DNA of 64,000 nt from Salvelinus alpinus. Lineage: Eukaryota; Chordata; Actinopteri; Salmoniformes; Salmonidae. Both the position numbers and the translations under genes were made by a program. The notes under the pieces were generated by a model that ran no database searches, was not told the DNA's origin, and worked only from the letters and a program-made list of their open reading frames with translations. This document shows positions 1 to 10,019 of this stretch, piece after piece (position 1 is the first letter of the stretch; each line of letters opens with the position of its first letter). The stretch spans positions 79,686,144 through 79,750,143 of the forward strand of contig NC_092091.1 in the NCBI RefSeq assembly GCF_045679555.1, given 5' to 3'.

Positions 1-44
1 GTGTAGCGGAAAAAAAAAATATCTGGGTTTTATTTAAAAATATA

Positions 45-362
45 TATTTTCTACATTGTAGAATAATAGTGAAGACATCAAAACTATTAAATAACACATA
101 TTGAATCATGTAGCAACCAAAAAAGTGTTAAACAAATCGTCTTAAAAGTAGCCAGCCTTTGCCTTGATGACAGCTTTGCACACTCTTGGCATTCTCTCAA
201 CCAGCTTCACAAGTCATCAAGGCAAAGGGTGGCTACTTTGAAGAATCTCACATATAAAATATATTTTGATTTGTTTTACACTTTTTTGGTTACTGCATGG
301 TTCCATATGTGTTTTATTTTAAGTTTTGAAGTCTTCACTATTATTCTACAATGTAGAAAATA
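45..362. mobile_element. Non-autonomous Tc1-type element with terminal inverted repeats
   Basis: The left part (about 48-75) and the right part (about 331-360) are inverted copies of each other, both built on the core CTACATTGTAGAATAATAGT. The inside is only about 250 bp and includes text recalled from salmonid Tc1 transposase genes read backwards (160-215), so this is an internally deleted copy. No coding capacity remains. The assignment to Tc1 rests on memory of similar salmonid sequences. Confidence 0.6.
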
Positions 363-385
363 GTAAAAATAAAAAAATCACGCTT

Positions 386-730
386 GAATCATCGGATTGT
401 CATTCTAGATCATCGGAATGTCATTCTAGATCATCGGATTGTCATTCTAGATCATCGGAATGTCATTCTAGATCATCGGAATGTCATTCTAGATCATCGG
501 ATTGTCATTCTAGATCATCGGAATGTCATTCTAGATCATCGGAATGTCATTCTAGATCATCTGATTGTCATTCTAGATCATCGGATTGTCATTCTAGATC
601 ATCGGATTGTCATTCTAGATCATCGGATTGTCATTCTAGATCATCGGAATGTCATTCTAGATCATCGAAATGTCATTCTAGATCATCGAATTGTCATTCT
701 AGATCATCTGATTGTTATTCTAGATTCTAG
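386..730. repeat. 21-bp minisatellite, about 16 copies
   Basis: A 21-bp unit built around GTCATTCTAGATCATCGG repeats from 386 to about 730. The unit is seven codons long, so open frames on the + strand (326-730 and 384-755) translate to a DCHSRSS heptad and an alternative heptad. They are repeat artefacts. The array starts 25 bp after the right end of the Tc1-type remnant. Confidence 0.9.
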
Positions 731-735
731 AATGT

Positions 736-1262
736 GTAGAATAGAAGTAATTTAGGGTTAGGGCCCACCCGCCAGCAGATTTCTGGCTACGCTGCTGGTT
801 TGGGTGAGTTCGTTTTGGACTAGACTGAGCATCAAACTGGAAGGACTGAGGTTGTTTTAAGGGCTAGGTAACCAGTGTGTGTAAGCTGATTATCAGTAGC
901 CAGGCTAATTTGAGCGTTAAGCCTGATGGGCCATATGCTAATCAGCACCCTGAGTCTCCTCCCCCCTCAGCCAGACACTCACCTGTTCCTCCCCAGTTAC
1001 CATCACAGCTGATCTGTTTCAGATTAATCTATTATCTCTCTCTCTCTCGCTCTCTGAGGGGGGAGGGGTGTTGTTGAGTTCTGAGTTGGCATGACGATCT
1101 GACACCCTGCCGTCCAGAGCCTTCTGTCTGTTTCCACGGTGACCTGATCCCATTCCGCTATTCTGTTCTCCGAGTTCCGGACCTGTGGAACACCGACTGG
1201 ATTACCGTTGTACACACACGGAGTGTGTTCAGAGAGAGGAGAGATCTGGGAACGCAGTGAGG
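736..1262 (+). promoter_or_regulatory. marchf1 upstream region and probable 5' UTR
   Basis: This is mostly single-copy sequence ahead of the marchf1 start codon. It contains a CT-rich stretch (1030-1055), a short G-rich run near 1060 and a variant octamer ATGCTAAT near 956. No TATA box stands out and the transcription start cannot be placed. The small open frames here (877-1077 +, 1024-1215 -) have no recognisable product. The regulatory role is inferred from position only. Confidence 0.4.
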
Positions 1263-1349
1263 ATGCCGGTGCAGCAGATCTCCGTGGTCCCCGCTCGGGA
1301 GATGGCCAATAACGGCCGGAGCGCCCCTCGCTCCAAAGACAAGACCGAG
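1263..1349 (+). CDS. marchf1: marchf1 coding exon 1
   Basis: ATG at 1263 opens 29 codons beginning MPVQQISVVPAR and ending at GAG followed by the donor GTAAGC (phase 0). The N-terminus resembles MARCH1/8 starts, which as I recall carry a similar QIS..P motif. The complete model has seven coding exons: 1263-1349, 8959-9009, 9130-9203, 14381-15103, 15384-15564, 17460-17607 and 38943-39226. They sum to 1548 bp (515 aa) and all phases agree. Without the cassette exon 4 the protein is 274 aa, close to the 289-291 aa of mammalian MARCH1/8. MARCH1 is a membrane E3 ligase that ubiquitinates surface and endosomal proteins such as MHC class II. Confidence 0.8.
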
Positions 1350-1494
1350 GTAAGCCCCTGACCTATAACCTCTGACCCCCTAGCCCTGACCTTAACCTGA
1401 ACACAGACCCTGTGGAGGTCTCTGAATTAACTGTGGGTCCTTTCTGGTGTGTGTGAGTGTGGAGGGGTTAAACAGCAGGTTGATCTGGGTGAGG

Positions 1495-2215
1495 AGAGGA
1501 GGAGGGGAGGTGAGGAGGAGGGAGGGGAGGGGGAGGAGAGGAGAAGATGAGAGGGAAAGATAGGGAGGGGAGAGGAGGAGCAGGAGGTGGAGGAGAGGGA
1601 AGGAGAAGAGGAGAGATGAGGGGGGAGGAGGGGGAGGAGAGGAGGGGGAGGTGAGGATAGAGGGAGGTGAGATGAGGAGGAGGAGGGAGGAGAGGAGGAG
1701 GAGGGAGGTAGGGAGGTGAGGAGGAGGGAGGGGAGGGGGAGGAGAGGAGGAGATGAGAGGGAAAGATAGGGAGGGGAGAGGAGGAGCAGGAGGTGGAGGA
1801 GAGGAGGGGGAGGAGAGGCGAGAGGGAGGAGAGGAGAGAGGGAGGTGAGGGAAGGAGAAGAGGAGAGATAAGGAGAGGAGGAGGGAGGAGAGGAGGGGGA
1901 GGTGAGGATAGAGGGAGGTGAGAAGGAGAGGAGGAGGGAGGGGAGTAGGAGGGAGGAAGGAGGTGGAGGAGAGGAGAGAGGGAGGTGAGGATAGGGAAGG
2001 AGAAGAGAGAGGGAGGGAGGGAAGGAGGTCAGGAGATGGAGAAGAGGAGAGTGAAGGAGAAGAGGAGGGAGGGAGGGAGGTAAGGGAGATGAGGAGATGG
2101 AGGGAGGTGAGGAGAGGGAGGAGAAGAGGAGGAGGGAGGGAAGGCGGTGAGGAGAGAGAAGGATAAGAGGAGGGAGGGAGGTAAGGAGAAGAAAGGGAAG
2201 GAGAAGGGGAGGGTT
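1495..2215. repeat. Purine-rich (GGA/GAG) degenerate repeat
   Basis: About 720 bp of almost pure G and A on the + strand, made of irregular GGAGGAGAGG blocks with local duplications (for example 1500-1580 resembles 1725-1800). An open frame at 1918-2166 encodes only Arg/Glu/Gly low-complexity sequence and is not a gene. Long purine-pyrimidine tracts of this kind can form triplex DNA. It lies in marchf1 intron 1. Confidence 0.85.
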
Positions 2216-3995
2216 ATTCCATATCTTCCTATCTGTTCCCAGTAGTGTGTTGGCTCTCTGTCCTGAGGGTTATTCCATATCTTCCTATCTGTTCCCAGTA
2301 GTGTGTTGGCTCTCTGTCCTGAGGGTTATTCCATATCTTCCTATCTGTTCCCAGTAGTGTGTTGTCTCTCTGTCCTGAGGGTTATTCCATATCTTCCTAT
2401 CTGTTCCCAGTAGTGTGTTGGCTCTCTGTCCTGAGGGGAGGGTTATTCCATATCTTCCTATCTGTTCCCAGTAGTGTGTTGGCTCTCTGTCCTGAGGGTT
2501 ATTCCATATCTTCCTATCTGTTCCCAGTAGTGTGTTGTCTCTCTGTCCTGAGGGTTATTCCATATCTTCCTGTTCCCAGTAGTGTGTTGTCTCTCTGTCC
2601 TGAGGGTTATTCCATATCTTCCTATCTGTTCCCAGTAGTGTGTTGGCTCTCTGTCCTGAGAGGAGGGTTATTCCATATCTTCCTATCTGTTCCCAGTAGT
2701 GTGTTGGCTCTCTGTCCTGAGAGGAGGGTTATTCCATATCTTCCTATCTGTTCCCAGTTGTGTGTTGGCTCTCTGTCCTGAGAGGAGGGTTATTCCATAT
2801 CTTCCTATCTGTTCACAGTAGTGTGTTGTCTCTCTGTCCTGAGGGTTATTCTTTGTATTCCTATCTGTGTCCCAGTAGTGTGTTGTTCTCTCTGTTCCTG
2901 AGGGTTATTCCATCTGTTCCTATCTGTTCCCAGTCAGTGTAGCTGGCTCTCTGTCCTGAGGGTTACTCGGTTGTCTTCCTCTCTGTTCCCAGTAGTGTGC
3001 TGGCTCTCTGTCCTGCGGGTTATTGCATCTGTTCCTATCTGTTCCCAGTGGTGTGTTGGCTCTCTGTACCTGAGGGTTATTCCATATCTTCCTATCTGTT
3101 CCCAGTAGTGTGTTGTCTCTCTGTCCTGAGGGTTATTCCATATCTTCCTTTCTGTTCCCAGTAGTGTGTTGGCTCTCTGTCCTGAGGGGAGGGTTCTCCA
3201 TATCTTCCTATCTGTTCCCAGTAGTGTGTTGGCTCTCTGTCCTGAGGGTTATTCCATCTGTCCTATCTGTTCCCAGTAGTGTGTTGGCTCTCTGTCCTGA
3301 GGGTTATTCCATATCTTCCTATCTGTTCCCAGTAGTGTGTTGGCTCTCTGTCCTGAGGGTTATTCCATATCTTCCTATCTGTTCCCAGTAGTGTGTTGGC
3401 TCTCTGTCCTGAGGGTTATTCCATATCTTCCTATCTGTTCCCAGTAGTGTGTTGTCTCTCTGTCCTGAGGGTTATTCCATATCTTCCTTTCTGTTCCCAG
3501 TAGTGTGTTGGCTCTCTGTCCTGAGGGGAGGGTTATTCCATATCTTCCTATCTGTTCCCAGTAGTGTGTTGGCTCTCTGTCCTGAGGGTTATTCCATATC
3601 TTCCTATCTGTTCCCAGTAGTGTGTTGGCTCTCTGTCCTGAGGGTTATTCCATATCTTCCTATCTGTTCCCAGTAGTGTGTTGGCTCTCTGTCCTGAGGG
3701 TTATTCCATATCTTCCTATCTGTTCCCAGTAGTGTGTTGGCTCTCTGTCCTGAGGGTTATTCCATATCTTCCTATCTGTTCCCAGTAGTGTGTTGTCTCT
3801 GTCCTGAGGGTTATTCCATATCTTCCTATCTGTTCCCAGTAGTGTGTTGGCTCTCTGTCCTGAGGGTTATTCCATATCTTCCTATCTGTTCCCAGTAGTG
3901 TGTTGGCTCTCTGTCCTGAGAGGAGGGTTATTCCATATCTTCCTATCTGTTCCCAGTAGTGTGTTGGCTCTCTGTCCTGAGGGTTATTCTTTGTA
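2216..3995. repeat. 56-bp minisatellite, about 31 copies, with an acceptor-like motif in each unit
   Basis: The unit is 56 bp (successive copies of CTTCCTATCTGTTCCCAG at 2281 and 2337). Variants include a GGAG insertion after CTGAG and shortened copies near 2565, 3250 and 3795. Each unit carries a pyrimidine-rich run ending in CCCAG, which resembles a 3' splice site on the marchf1 sense strand. Open frames across it (2359-2781, 3110-3391, 3449-3676 and reverse 3716-4066) are artefacts. Confidence 0.92.
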
Positions 3996-4087
3996 TTCCT
4001 ATCTGCTACACAGAACATACTAGATGTACGGTTTGATCCCTGTGTCTCTATCTGGAATCTATACATACTGCTGTACAGAACATACTA

Positions 4088-4290
4088 GATATACAGATCA
4101 CATACTGTGATCCAGACAGAGAACATGTGTTTATGACATCACATACTGTGATCGACAGAGAACATGTGTTTATGACATCACATACTGTGATCGACAGAGA
4201 ACGTGTTTATGACATCACATACTGTGATCGACAGAGAACATGTGTTTATGACATCACATACTGTGATACAGACAGAAAACATGTGTTTAT
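4088..4290. repeat. About 39-bp tandem repeat, four to five copies
   Basis: Copies of a unit containing GACATCACATACTGTGAT repeat from about 4100 to 4290, with a shortened copy near 4200. A related half-unit (CATACTAGATATAC) lies at 4012-4100. Non-coding, in marchf1 intron 1. Confidence 0.8.
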
Positions 4291-4472
4291 TTTTTATTTA
4301 ACGAGGCAAGTCAGTTAAGAACAAATTCTTATTTCAATGACAGCCTAGGAACAGTGTGTTAACTGCCTTGTTCAGGGGCAGAACGACAGATTTGTACCAT
4401 GTCAGCTCGGGGATTTGATCTTGCAACCTTTTGGTTACTAGTCCAACAATCTAACCACTAGGCTACGCTTGT
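4285..4472 (-). mobile_element. tRNA-derived SINE with LINE-like tail, reverse orientation
   Basis: Read on the - strand, 4472-4385 looks like the body of a tRNA-derived SINE: GCCTAGTGGTTAGATTGTTG, then GGTTGCAAGATCAAATCCCC, which resembles A-box and B-box promoter regions. The tail (4345-4285) matches the L2-type LINE end seen at 51050-51150 (TTGTTCTTAACTGACTTGCC, then TTAAATAAA). A shared tail is the known way such SINEs borrow LINE machinery. The exact salmonid family is not assigned. Confidence 0.65.
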
Positions 4473-5483
4473 CGCTGGATGGGCTATGTACAGGTGCAAT
4501 GATCTTTGAGCAGCTCTGACAGCTGATCCGGACAACAGGCCCTCCGATTTGACACACTGAACTCTATCAGAGAAGTAGTTGGTGAACCAGGCGAGGCAGT
4601 CATTTGAGAAACCAAGGCTGTTGAGTCTGCCGATAAGAATGTGGTGATTGACAGAGTCGAAAGCCTTAGCCAGGTCGATGAATACGGCTGCACAGTAATG
4701 TCTCTTATCGATGGCGGTTATGATATCGTTTAGGACCTTGAGCATGGCTGAGGTGCACCCATGACCAGCTTGGAAACCAGATTGCGTAGCGGAGAAGGTA
4801 CGGTGGGATTCGAAATGGTCGGTAATCTGTTTGTTAACTTGGCTTTTGAGGACCTTAGAAAGACAGGGTAGGATAGATATAGGTCTGTAGCAGTTTGGGT
4901 CAAGAGTGTCTCCCCCTTTGAAGAGGGGGATGACCGCGGCAGCTTTCCAATCTATGGGAATCTCAGACGATACGAAAGAGAGCTTAAACAGGCTAGTAAT
5001 AGGGGTTGCAATAATTTCGGCAGATAATTTTAGAAAGAGAGGGTCCAGATTGTCTAGCCCGGCTGATTTGTAGGGGTCTAGATTTTGCAGCTCTTTCAGA
5101 ACATCAGCTATCTGGATTTGGGTGGTGGAGAAATGGGGGAGGCTTGGGCGAGTTGCTGTGGGGGGTGCAGGGCTGTTGACCGGGGTAGTGGTAGCCAGGT
5201 GGAAAGCATGGCCAGCCGTAGAAAAATGCTTATTGAAATTCTCAATTATTGTGGATTTATCGGTGGTAACAGTGTTTCCTAGCCGCAGTGCAGTGGGCAG
5301 CTGGGAGGAGGTGCTCTTATTCTCCATGGACTTTACAGTGTCCCAGAACTTTTTGGAGTTTGTGCTACAGGATGCATATTTCTGTTTGAAAAAGCTAGCC
5401 TTTGCTTTCCTAACTGCCTGTGTATATCGCGTATATTGGTTCCTAACTTCCCTGAAAAGTTGCATATCGCGGGGGCTATTCAA
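4458..5483 (-). pseudogene. L2-type LINE reverse transcriptase, 3'-truncated
   Basis: This reverse-strand frame encodes a linker region and the N-terminal two thirds of a non-LTR reverse transcriptase. Visible are the PIFKGGD-like motif (as PLFKGGDTLDPNCYRPIS), the region before the active site (QSGFQAGHGCTSA) and RT motif A, AVFIDLAKAFDSV. The frame then breaks after WFTNYFSDRVQCV. The GVPQGSILGP and YxDD motifs and the C-terminus are missing, replaced by the SINE. A stop near 5571 separates it from the upstream endonuclease frame. It belongs to the element spanning about 4480-8590 and is dead as an RT. Confidence 0.85.
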
Positions 5484-5570
5484 TGCTAATGCAGAACGCC
5501 ACAGGATGTTTTTGTACTGGTCAAGGGCAGTCAGGTCTGGAGTGAACCAAGGGCTATATCTGTTCCTGGT

Positions 5571-6485
5571 TCAAAACTTTTTGAATGGGGCATGCTTATT
5601 TAAGATGGTGAGGAAGGCACTTTTAAAGAATAACCATGCATCTTCTACTGACGGGATGAGGTCAATGTCATTCCAGGATACCCCGGCCAGTTCGATTGCA
5701 AAGGCCTGTTCGCTGAAGTGTTTTAGGGAGCGTTTGACAGTGATGAGGGGTGGTCGTTTGACCGCAGACCTATTACGTATGCAAGCAATGAGGCAGTGAT
5801 CGCTCAGATCTTGGTTGAAAACAGCAGAGGTGTATTTGGAGGGCAAGTTGGTTAGGATGATATCTATGAGGGTGCCCATGTTTACCGATTTGGGGTTGTA
5901 CCTGGTGGGTTCATTGATAATTTGTGTGAGATTGAGGGCATCAAGCTTAGATTGTAGGATGGCCGGGGTGTTAAGCATGTCCCAGTTTAGGTCACCTAGC
6001 AGTACGAGCTCTGAAGATAGATGGGGGGCAATCAATTCACATATAGTGTCCAGGGCACAGCTGGGGGCAGAAGGTGGTCTATAACAAGCGGCAACGGTGA
6101 GAGACTTGTTTCTGGAAAGGTGGATTTTTAAAAGTAGAAGTTCAAATTGTTTGGGCACAGACCTGGATAGTAAGACAGAACTCTGCAGGCTATCTCTGCA
6201 GTAGATTGCAACACCGCCACCTTTGGCCGTTCTATCTTGTCGGAAAATGTTATAGTTAGGGATGGAAATTTCAGGGGTTTTGGTGGTTTTCCTAAGCCAG
6301 GATTCAGACACGGCTAGGACATCTGGGTTGGCAGAGTGTGCTAAAGCAGTGAATAAAACAAACTTAGGGAGGAGGCTTCTAATGTTAACATGCATGAAAC
6401 CAAGGCTTTTATGGTTACAGAAGTCAACAAATGAGAGCACCTGGGGAGTAGAAGTGGAGCTAGGCACTGCAGGGCCAGGATTCAC
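5571..6485 (-). pseudogene. LINE apurinic/apyrimidinic-type endonuclease domain
   Basis: About 300 codons encode the AP-like endonuclease of the same LINE. The motif order is intact: MHVNIRSLLPK (Asn), LAVSESWL (catalytic Glu), GGGVAIYCRD, a YRPPS strand, LLGDLNWDM (Asp/Asn pair), LIDIILTN and LSDHCLIAC (catalytic Asp-His). The frame ends at HAPFKKF with a stop, and the polyprotein would normally continue into the RT frame at 5483. The loss of continuity marks a dead copy. Confidence 0.85.
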
Positions 6486-6629
6486 CTCTACATCACCAGA
6501 GGAGGAGTAGGATAAGGCTACGGCTAAAGGCTAACAGAACTGGTCGTCTAGTACGTTCGGAACAGAGAGTAAAAGGAGCAGGTTTCTGGACGCGATAGAA
6601 TAGATTCAAGGCATAATGTACAGACAAAG

Positions 6630-7938
6630 GTATGGTAGGATGTGAGTACATTGGAGGTAAACCTGGGCATTGAGTAATGATGGTAGGATGTGAGTACATT
6701 GGAGGTAAACCTGGGCATTGAGTAATGATGGTAGGATGTGAGTACATTGGAGGTAAACCTGGGCATTGAGTAATGATGGTAGGATGTGAGTACATTGGAG
6801 GTAAACCTGGGCATTGAGTAATGATGGTAGGATGTGAGTACATTGGAGGTAAACCTGGGCATTGAGTAATGATGGTAGGATGTGAGTACATTGGAGGTAA
6901 ACCTGGGCATTGAGTAATGATGGTAGGATGTGAGTACATTGGAGGTAAACCTGGGCATTGAGTAATGATGGTAGGATGTGAGTACATTGGAGGTAAACCT
7001 GGGCATTGAGTAATGATGGTAGGATGTGAGTACATTGGAGGTAAACCTGGGCATTGAGTAATGATGGTAGTACATTGGAGGTAAACCTGGGCATTNNNNN
7101 NNNNNNNNNNNNNNNNNNNNNNNNNNNNNNNNNNNNNNNNNNNNNNNNNNNNNNNNNNNNNNNNNNNNNNNNNNNNNNNNNNNNNNNNNNNNNNNATTGA
7201 GTAATGATGGTAGGATGTGAGTACATTGGAGGTAAACCTGGGCATTGAGTAATGATGGTAGGATGTGAGTACATTGGAGGTAAACCTGGGCATTGAGTAA
7301 TGATGGTAGGATGTGAGTACATTGGAGGTAAACCTGGGCATTGAGTAATGATGGTAGGATGTGAGTACATTGGAGGTAAACCTGGGCATTGAGTAATGAT
7401 GGTAGGATGTGAGTACATTGGAGGTAACCCTGGGCATTGAGTAATGATGGTAGGATGTGAGTACATTGGAGGTAAACCTGGGCATTGAGTAATGATGGTA
7501 GGATGTGAGTACATTGGAGGTAAACCTGGGCATTGAGTAATGATGGTAGGATGTGAGTACATTGGAGGTAAACCTGGGCATTGAGTAATGATGGTAGGAT
7601 GTGAGTACATTGGAGGTAAACCTGGGCATTGAGTAATGATGGTAGGATGTGAGTACATTGGAGGTAAACCTGGGCATTGAGTAATGATGGTAGGATGTGA
7701 GTACATTGGAGGTAAACCTGGGCATTGAGTAATGATGGTAGGATGTGAGTACATTGGAGGTAAACCTGGGCATTGAGTAATGATGGTAGGATGTGAGTAC
7801 ATTGGAGGTAAACCTGGGCATTGAGTAATGATGGTAGGATGTGAGTACATTGGAGGTAAACCTGGGCATTGAGTAATGATGGTAGGATGTGAGTACATTG
7901 GAGGTAAACCTGGGCATTGAGTAATGATGGTAGGATGT
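6630..7938. repeat. 48-bp minisatellite expanded inside the LINE 5' region, with assembly gap
   Basis: A 48-bp unit containing GTGAGTACATTGGAGG repeats almost without variation on both sides of a run of Ns. One copy (near 7425) has AACCCT in place of AAACCT, and one copy next to the gap is shortened. The period is 16 codons, so all reverse-strand frames stay open (6493-7917, 6548-7075, 6606-7898). They are artefacts. The unit matches what I recall as normal single-copy sequence of this LINE's 5' part, so the array probably grew from the element itself. Confidence 0.93.
7096..7195. other. Assembly gap of 100 N
   Basis: Exactly 100 unknown bases inside the 48-bp array. The size looks conventional, so the true array length is unknown. 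Confidence 0.98.
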
Positions 7939-8590
7939 CTAGAGCCGCGGCTAACAGGCTAGCAGATGGGCATTCAGTGGACGTCGCGATGTAGGGGCAG
8001 ATTACGTCGTAGTCCAGTCGTGAAGGATCGGCGGGGTTCTGTGCCCTGTACCGGCAGTAGAAGGGATCCGGGTATTGTAGCCCAGGAGTGGCTGATGGGC
8101 CTCTTCAGCTAGCCGGGGGACTGGACCTAGCATGGGATAGCTCTAGGCTAATTGGTGCTTGCTTCGGCACAGACGTTAGCCAGGAGTAGTCACTCAGATA
8201 GCAGCTAGCTAACTGCAATGATCCAGGTGAATAGGTCCAGAGCTTGCGGTGGGAATCCGGGGATATGGAGAGAAAATAGGTCCGGTATGCTCTGGTTCGC
8301 GTTGTACAAACTGGCGAGAGCTTTCCGAGCTAAAAGTTAGCTGGTGACCGCTAGCAGTGGTTAGCTGACTACTAGCTAGTGAGCTGGCTAGCTTCTGTTC
8401 GGGGATTCCGGTTCCGAGGTAAATAAAAAATACTTTAGAAAAAAACAGATCCAGGTGAGGTGGGTTGCAGGAGAGTATTTTGAAGTTGAGGTTTAGAAAA
8501 AAATATATAAAAAAATACAGTATATAAAAAGATATATACACGGGACACGACACGACGAAGGACAAAGACGTCTGACTGCTACGCCATCTT
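7939..8590 (-). mobile_element. 5' end of the L2-type LINE (full element about 4480-8590)
   Basis: On the - strand the element appears to begin at about 8590 with CCAAGATGGCGTAGCAGTCA. The AAGATGGCG core matches the YY1 site found at the 5' ends of several LINE promoters. The following 650 bp are GC-rich leader with many GCTAGC-like words, then the 48-bp array, the endonuclease frame and the RT frame. The presence of an apparent 5' end means the copy was not 5'-truncated on insertion. The reverse frame at 8209-8742 is not a gene. This element lies in marchf1 intron 1. Confidence 0.7.
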
Positions 8591-8946
8591 GGATGTACAT
8601 GGATGAGTGATGGCCGTGCGGCATAGGCAAGATGCAGTAGATGGTATAAAATACAGTATGTACAGATGAGTAATGTAGGGTATGTAAACATTATTAAAGT
8701 TGCATTATTTAAAGTGACTAGTGATACCTTTATTAAATCCATTTGTTACATTTATTAAAGTGGCCAGTGATTTGAGTCTGTATGTAGGCAGCAGCCTCTC
8801 TACGTTAGTGAAAGCTGTTTTTCAGTCTCTCGTCCAGCTTTGATGCACCTGTACTGACCTCGCCTTCTGGATGATAGCGGGGTGAACAGGCAGTGGCACG
8901 GGTGGTTGTTGACCTTGATGATCTTTTTGGCCTTCCCTCTCTCTCT
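8591..8946. mobile_element. Interspersed salmonid repeat fragment
   Basis: The stretch includes phrases recalled as very frequent in salmonid genomes (GTAATGTAGGGTATGTAAAC; TTTGATGCACCTGTACTGAC; GGATGATAGCGGGGTGAAC). It stops just before the pyrimidine tract of marchf1 exon 2. The small reverse frame 8805-9050 crosses the exon and is not a gene. I cannot name the family. Confidence 0.5.
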
Positions 8947-8958
8947 CCATCTCTACAG

Positions 8959-9009
8959 AGTACTAAAGGTCCAGGTCGGTCAGGTAGTCGATCCAGCAAA
9001 ATCTTGAAG
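8959..9009 (+). CDS. marchf1: marchf1 coding exon 2
   Basis: A 51-bp exon (17 codons, phase 0 at both ends) after a good acceptor (CTCTCTCTCCATCTCTACAG) and before the donor GTATTG. It encodes STKGPGRSGSRSSKILK. As I recall mammalian MARCH1 has KSPGRSASRSSNISK at this place, and this exon is one reason to prefer march1 over march8. It is a serine/arginine-rich part of the cytoplasmic N-terminal tail. Confidence 0.82.
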
Positions 9010-9129
9010 GTATTGATTGGTTGATTGTTTGATTGGTCGACACCAGTCACTGATGATTGGTTAGAGGTGAAGACGTGTGCTGTGATTGGTTGTTGAAGTG
9101 AAGGAGTGTACTGTGATTGGTTGTTACAG

Positions 9130-9203
9130 GCCAGCAGTTCTACGACCGGATTGGCTCCTGGCAGTGTTTCCAGGACAACTCCCTCCTCTCAGGACATCTG
9201 CAG
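9130..9203 (+). CDS. marchf1: marchf1 coding exon 3
   Basis: A 74-bp exon, phase 0 in and phase 2 out, encoding ASSSTTGLAPGSVSRTTPSS then QDIC and the first two bases of Arg. The donor is GTGAGA. The closing SSQDICR is the family's junction into the RING-CH domain. Because exon 4 also starts and ends in phase 2, exon 3 can join directly to exon 5 (giving [12 protein letters not shown]) or to exon 4. Confidence 0.85.
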
Positions 9204-9305
9204 GTGAGAACTGTTACCCAGCGGTGCCTTCAGTTGGCTTGAACGTTTGCTAAGTTGCGTAACGGTTTGTACTGAACGACATGTTTCCCCAAAACGTTTA
9301 TTAAA

Positions 9306-9495
9306 GAGCACGTAAAGAACATGTACCATACATACACAACGTATCTTCTCTGTCTTCACTAAGGAGCGGGAACATGTACCATACATACACAACGTATCTT
9401 CTCTGTCTTCACTAAGGAGCGGAGTTAAGAACATGTACCATACATACACAACGTATCTTCTCTGTCTTCACTAAGGAGCGGAGTTAAGAACATGT
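9306..9495. repeat. About 60-bp tandem repeat, three copies
   Basis: Three copies of a unit containing AACATGTACCATACATACAC and a TCTTCTCTGTCTTCACTAAG segment. The first copy is slightly shortened. Located in marchf1 intron 3. Confidence 0.85.
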
Positions 9496-9549
9496 TAAGG
9501 GTACATTTTGGCTGTATGGAGCAAATATTTCAACAGTCTGAATAAGTAT

Positions 9550-9652
9550 ACCATTTAGATTAAGCCTACCAACAAAGTGCTATGGATGGTCTTGTGCTCT
9601 ACCATTTAGATTAAGCCTACCAACAAAGTGCTATGGATGGTCTTGTGCTCTC
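9550..9652. repeat. 51-bp direct duplication
   Basis: ACCATTTAGATTAAGCCTAC begins at 9550 and again at 9601, followed by the same downstream text in both copies. It duplicates the left edge of the L1 RT fragment. Confidence 0.8.
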
Positions 9653-9995
9653 CCTAGATGCTGACAAAGCATTTGATCGTGTGGAGTGGTCTTACCTATT
9701 CTTTGCTCTAAATAAATTTGGTCTAGGGGACAACTTTATAAAATGGGTGAAAGTTTTATATGATGATCCTCAGGCTGCTGTCCTTACTAATGGGCTAAGG
9801 TCAAATAGCTTCTCTATATACAGAGGTACCAGACAGGGCTGTCCTTTGTCCCCTCTCCTATTTGCACCTAGCATAAGACCCGTACGATATGTCAGGAACT
9901 CTGACCAGACACCTCCATACCTATATGCTGTCTATGCTGTCAGATTGATGTCATTCTCTCCAGTTCCCCATATAGACCACATCATCTTTTGAAGG
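9600..9995 (+). pseudogene. L1/Tx1-type LINE reverse transcriptase fragment
   Basis: The + strand frame at 9633-9992 carries RT motif A (LSLDADKAFDRVEW) and motif B (GTRQGCPLSPLLFA), both typical of L1/Tx1-clade elements. It lacks the preceding endonuclease and the FADD motif; after LLFA the frame degenerates. It is a short dead fragment in marchf1 intron 3. Confidence 0.8.
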
Positions 9996-10019
9996 TGCAT
10001 GTTAATTTTTCCAGCATTT

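Noticed and set aside
1918-2166. Arg/Glu/Gly-rich small protein
   Set aside because: Translation of a purine-rich simple repeat.
4285-4472. A true tRNA gene
   Set aside because: The region resembles tRNA promoter boxes but lacks a foldable complete tRNA and is fused to a LINE-type tail, as in SINEs.
6493-7917. Reverse-strand frame of 474 codons across the N gap
   Set aside because: Pure 48-bp repeat (16 codons) in a LINE 5' region; it also runs through unknown bases.
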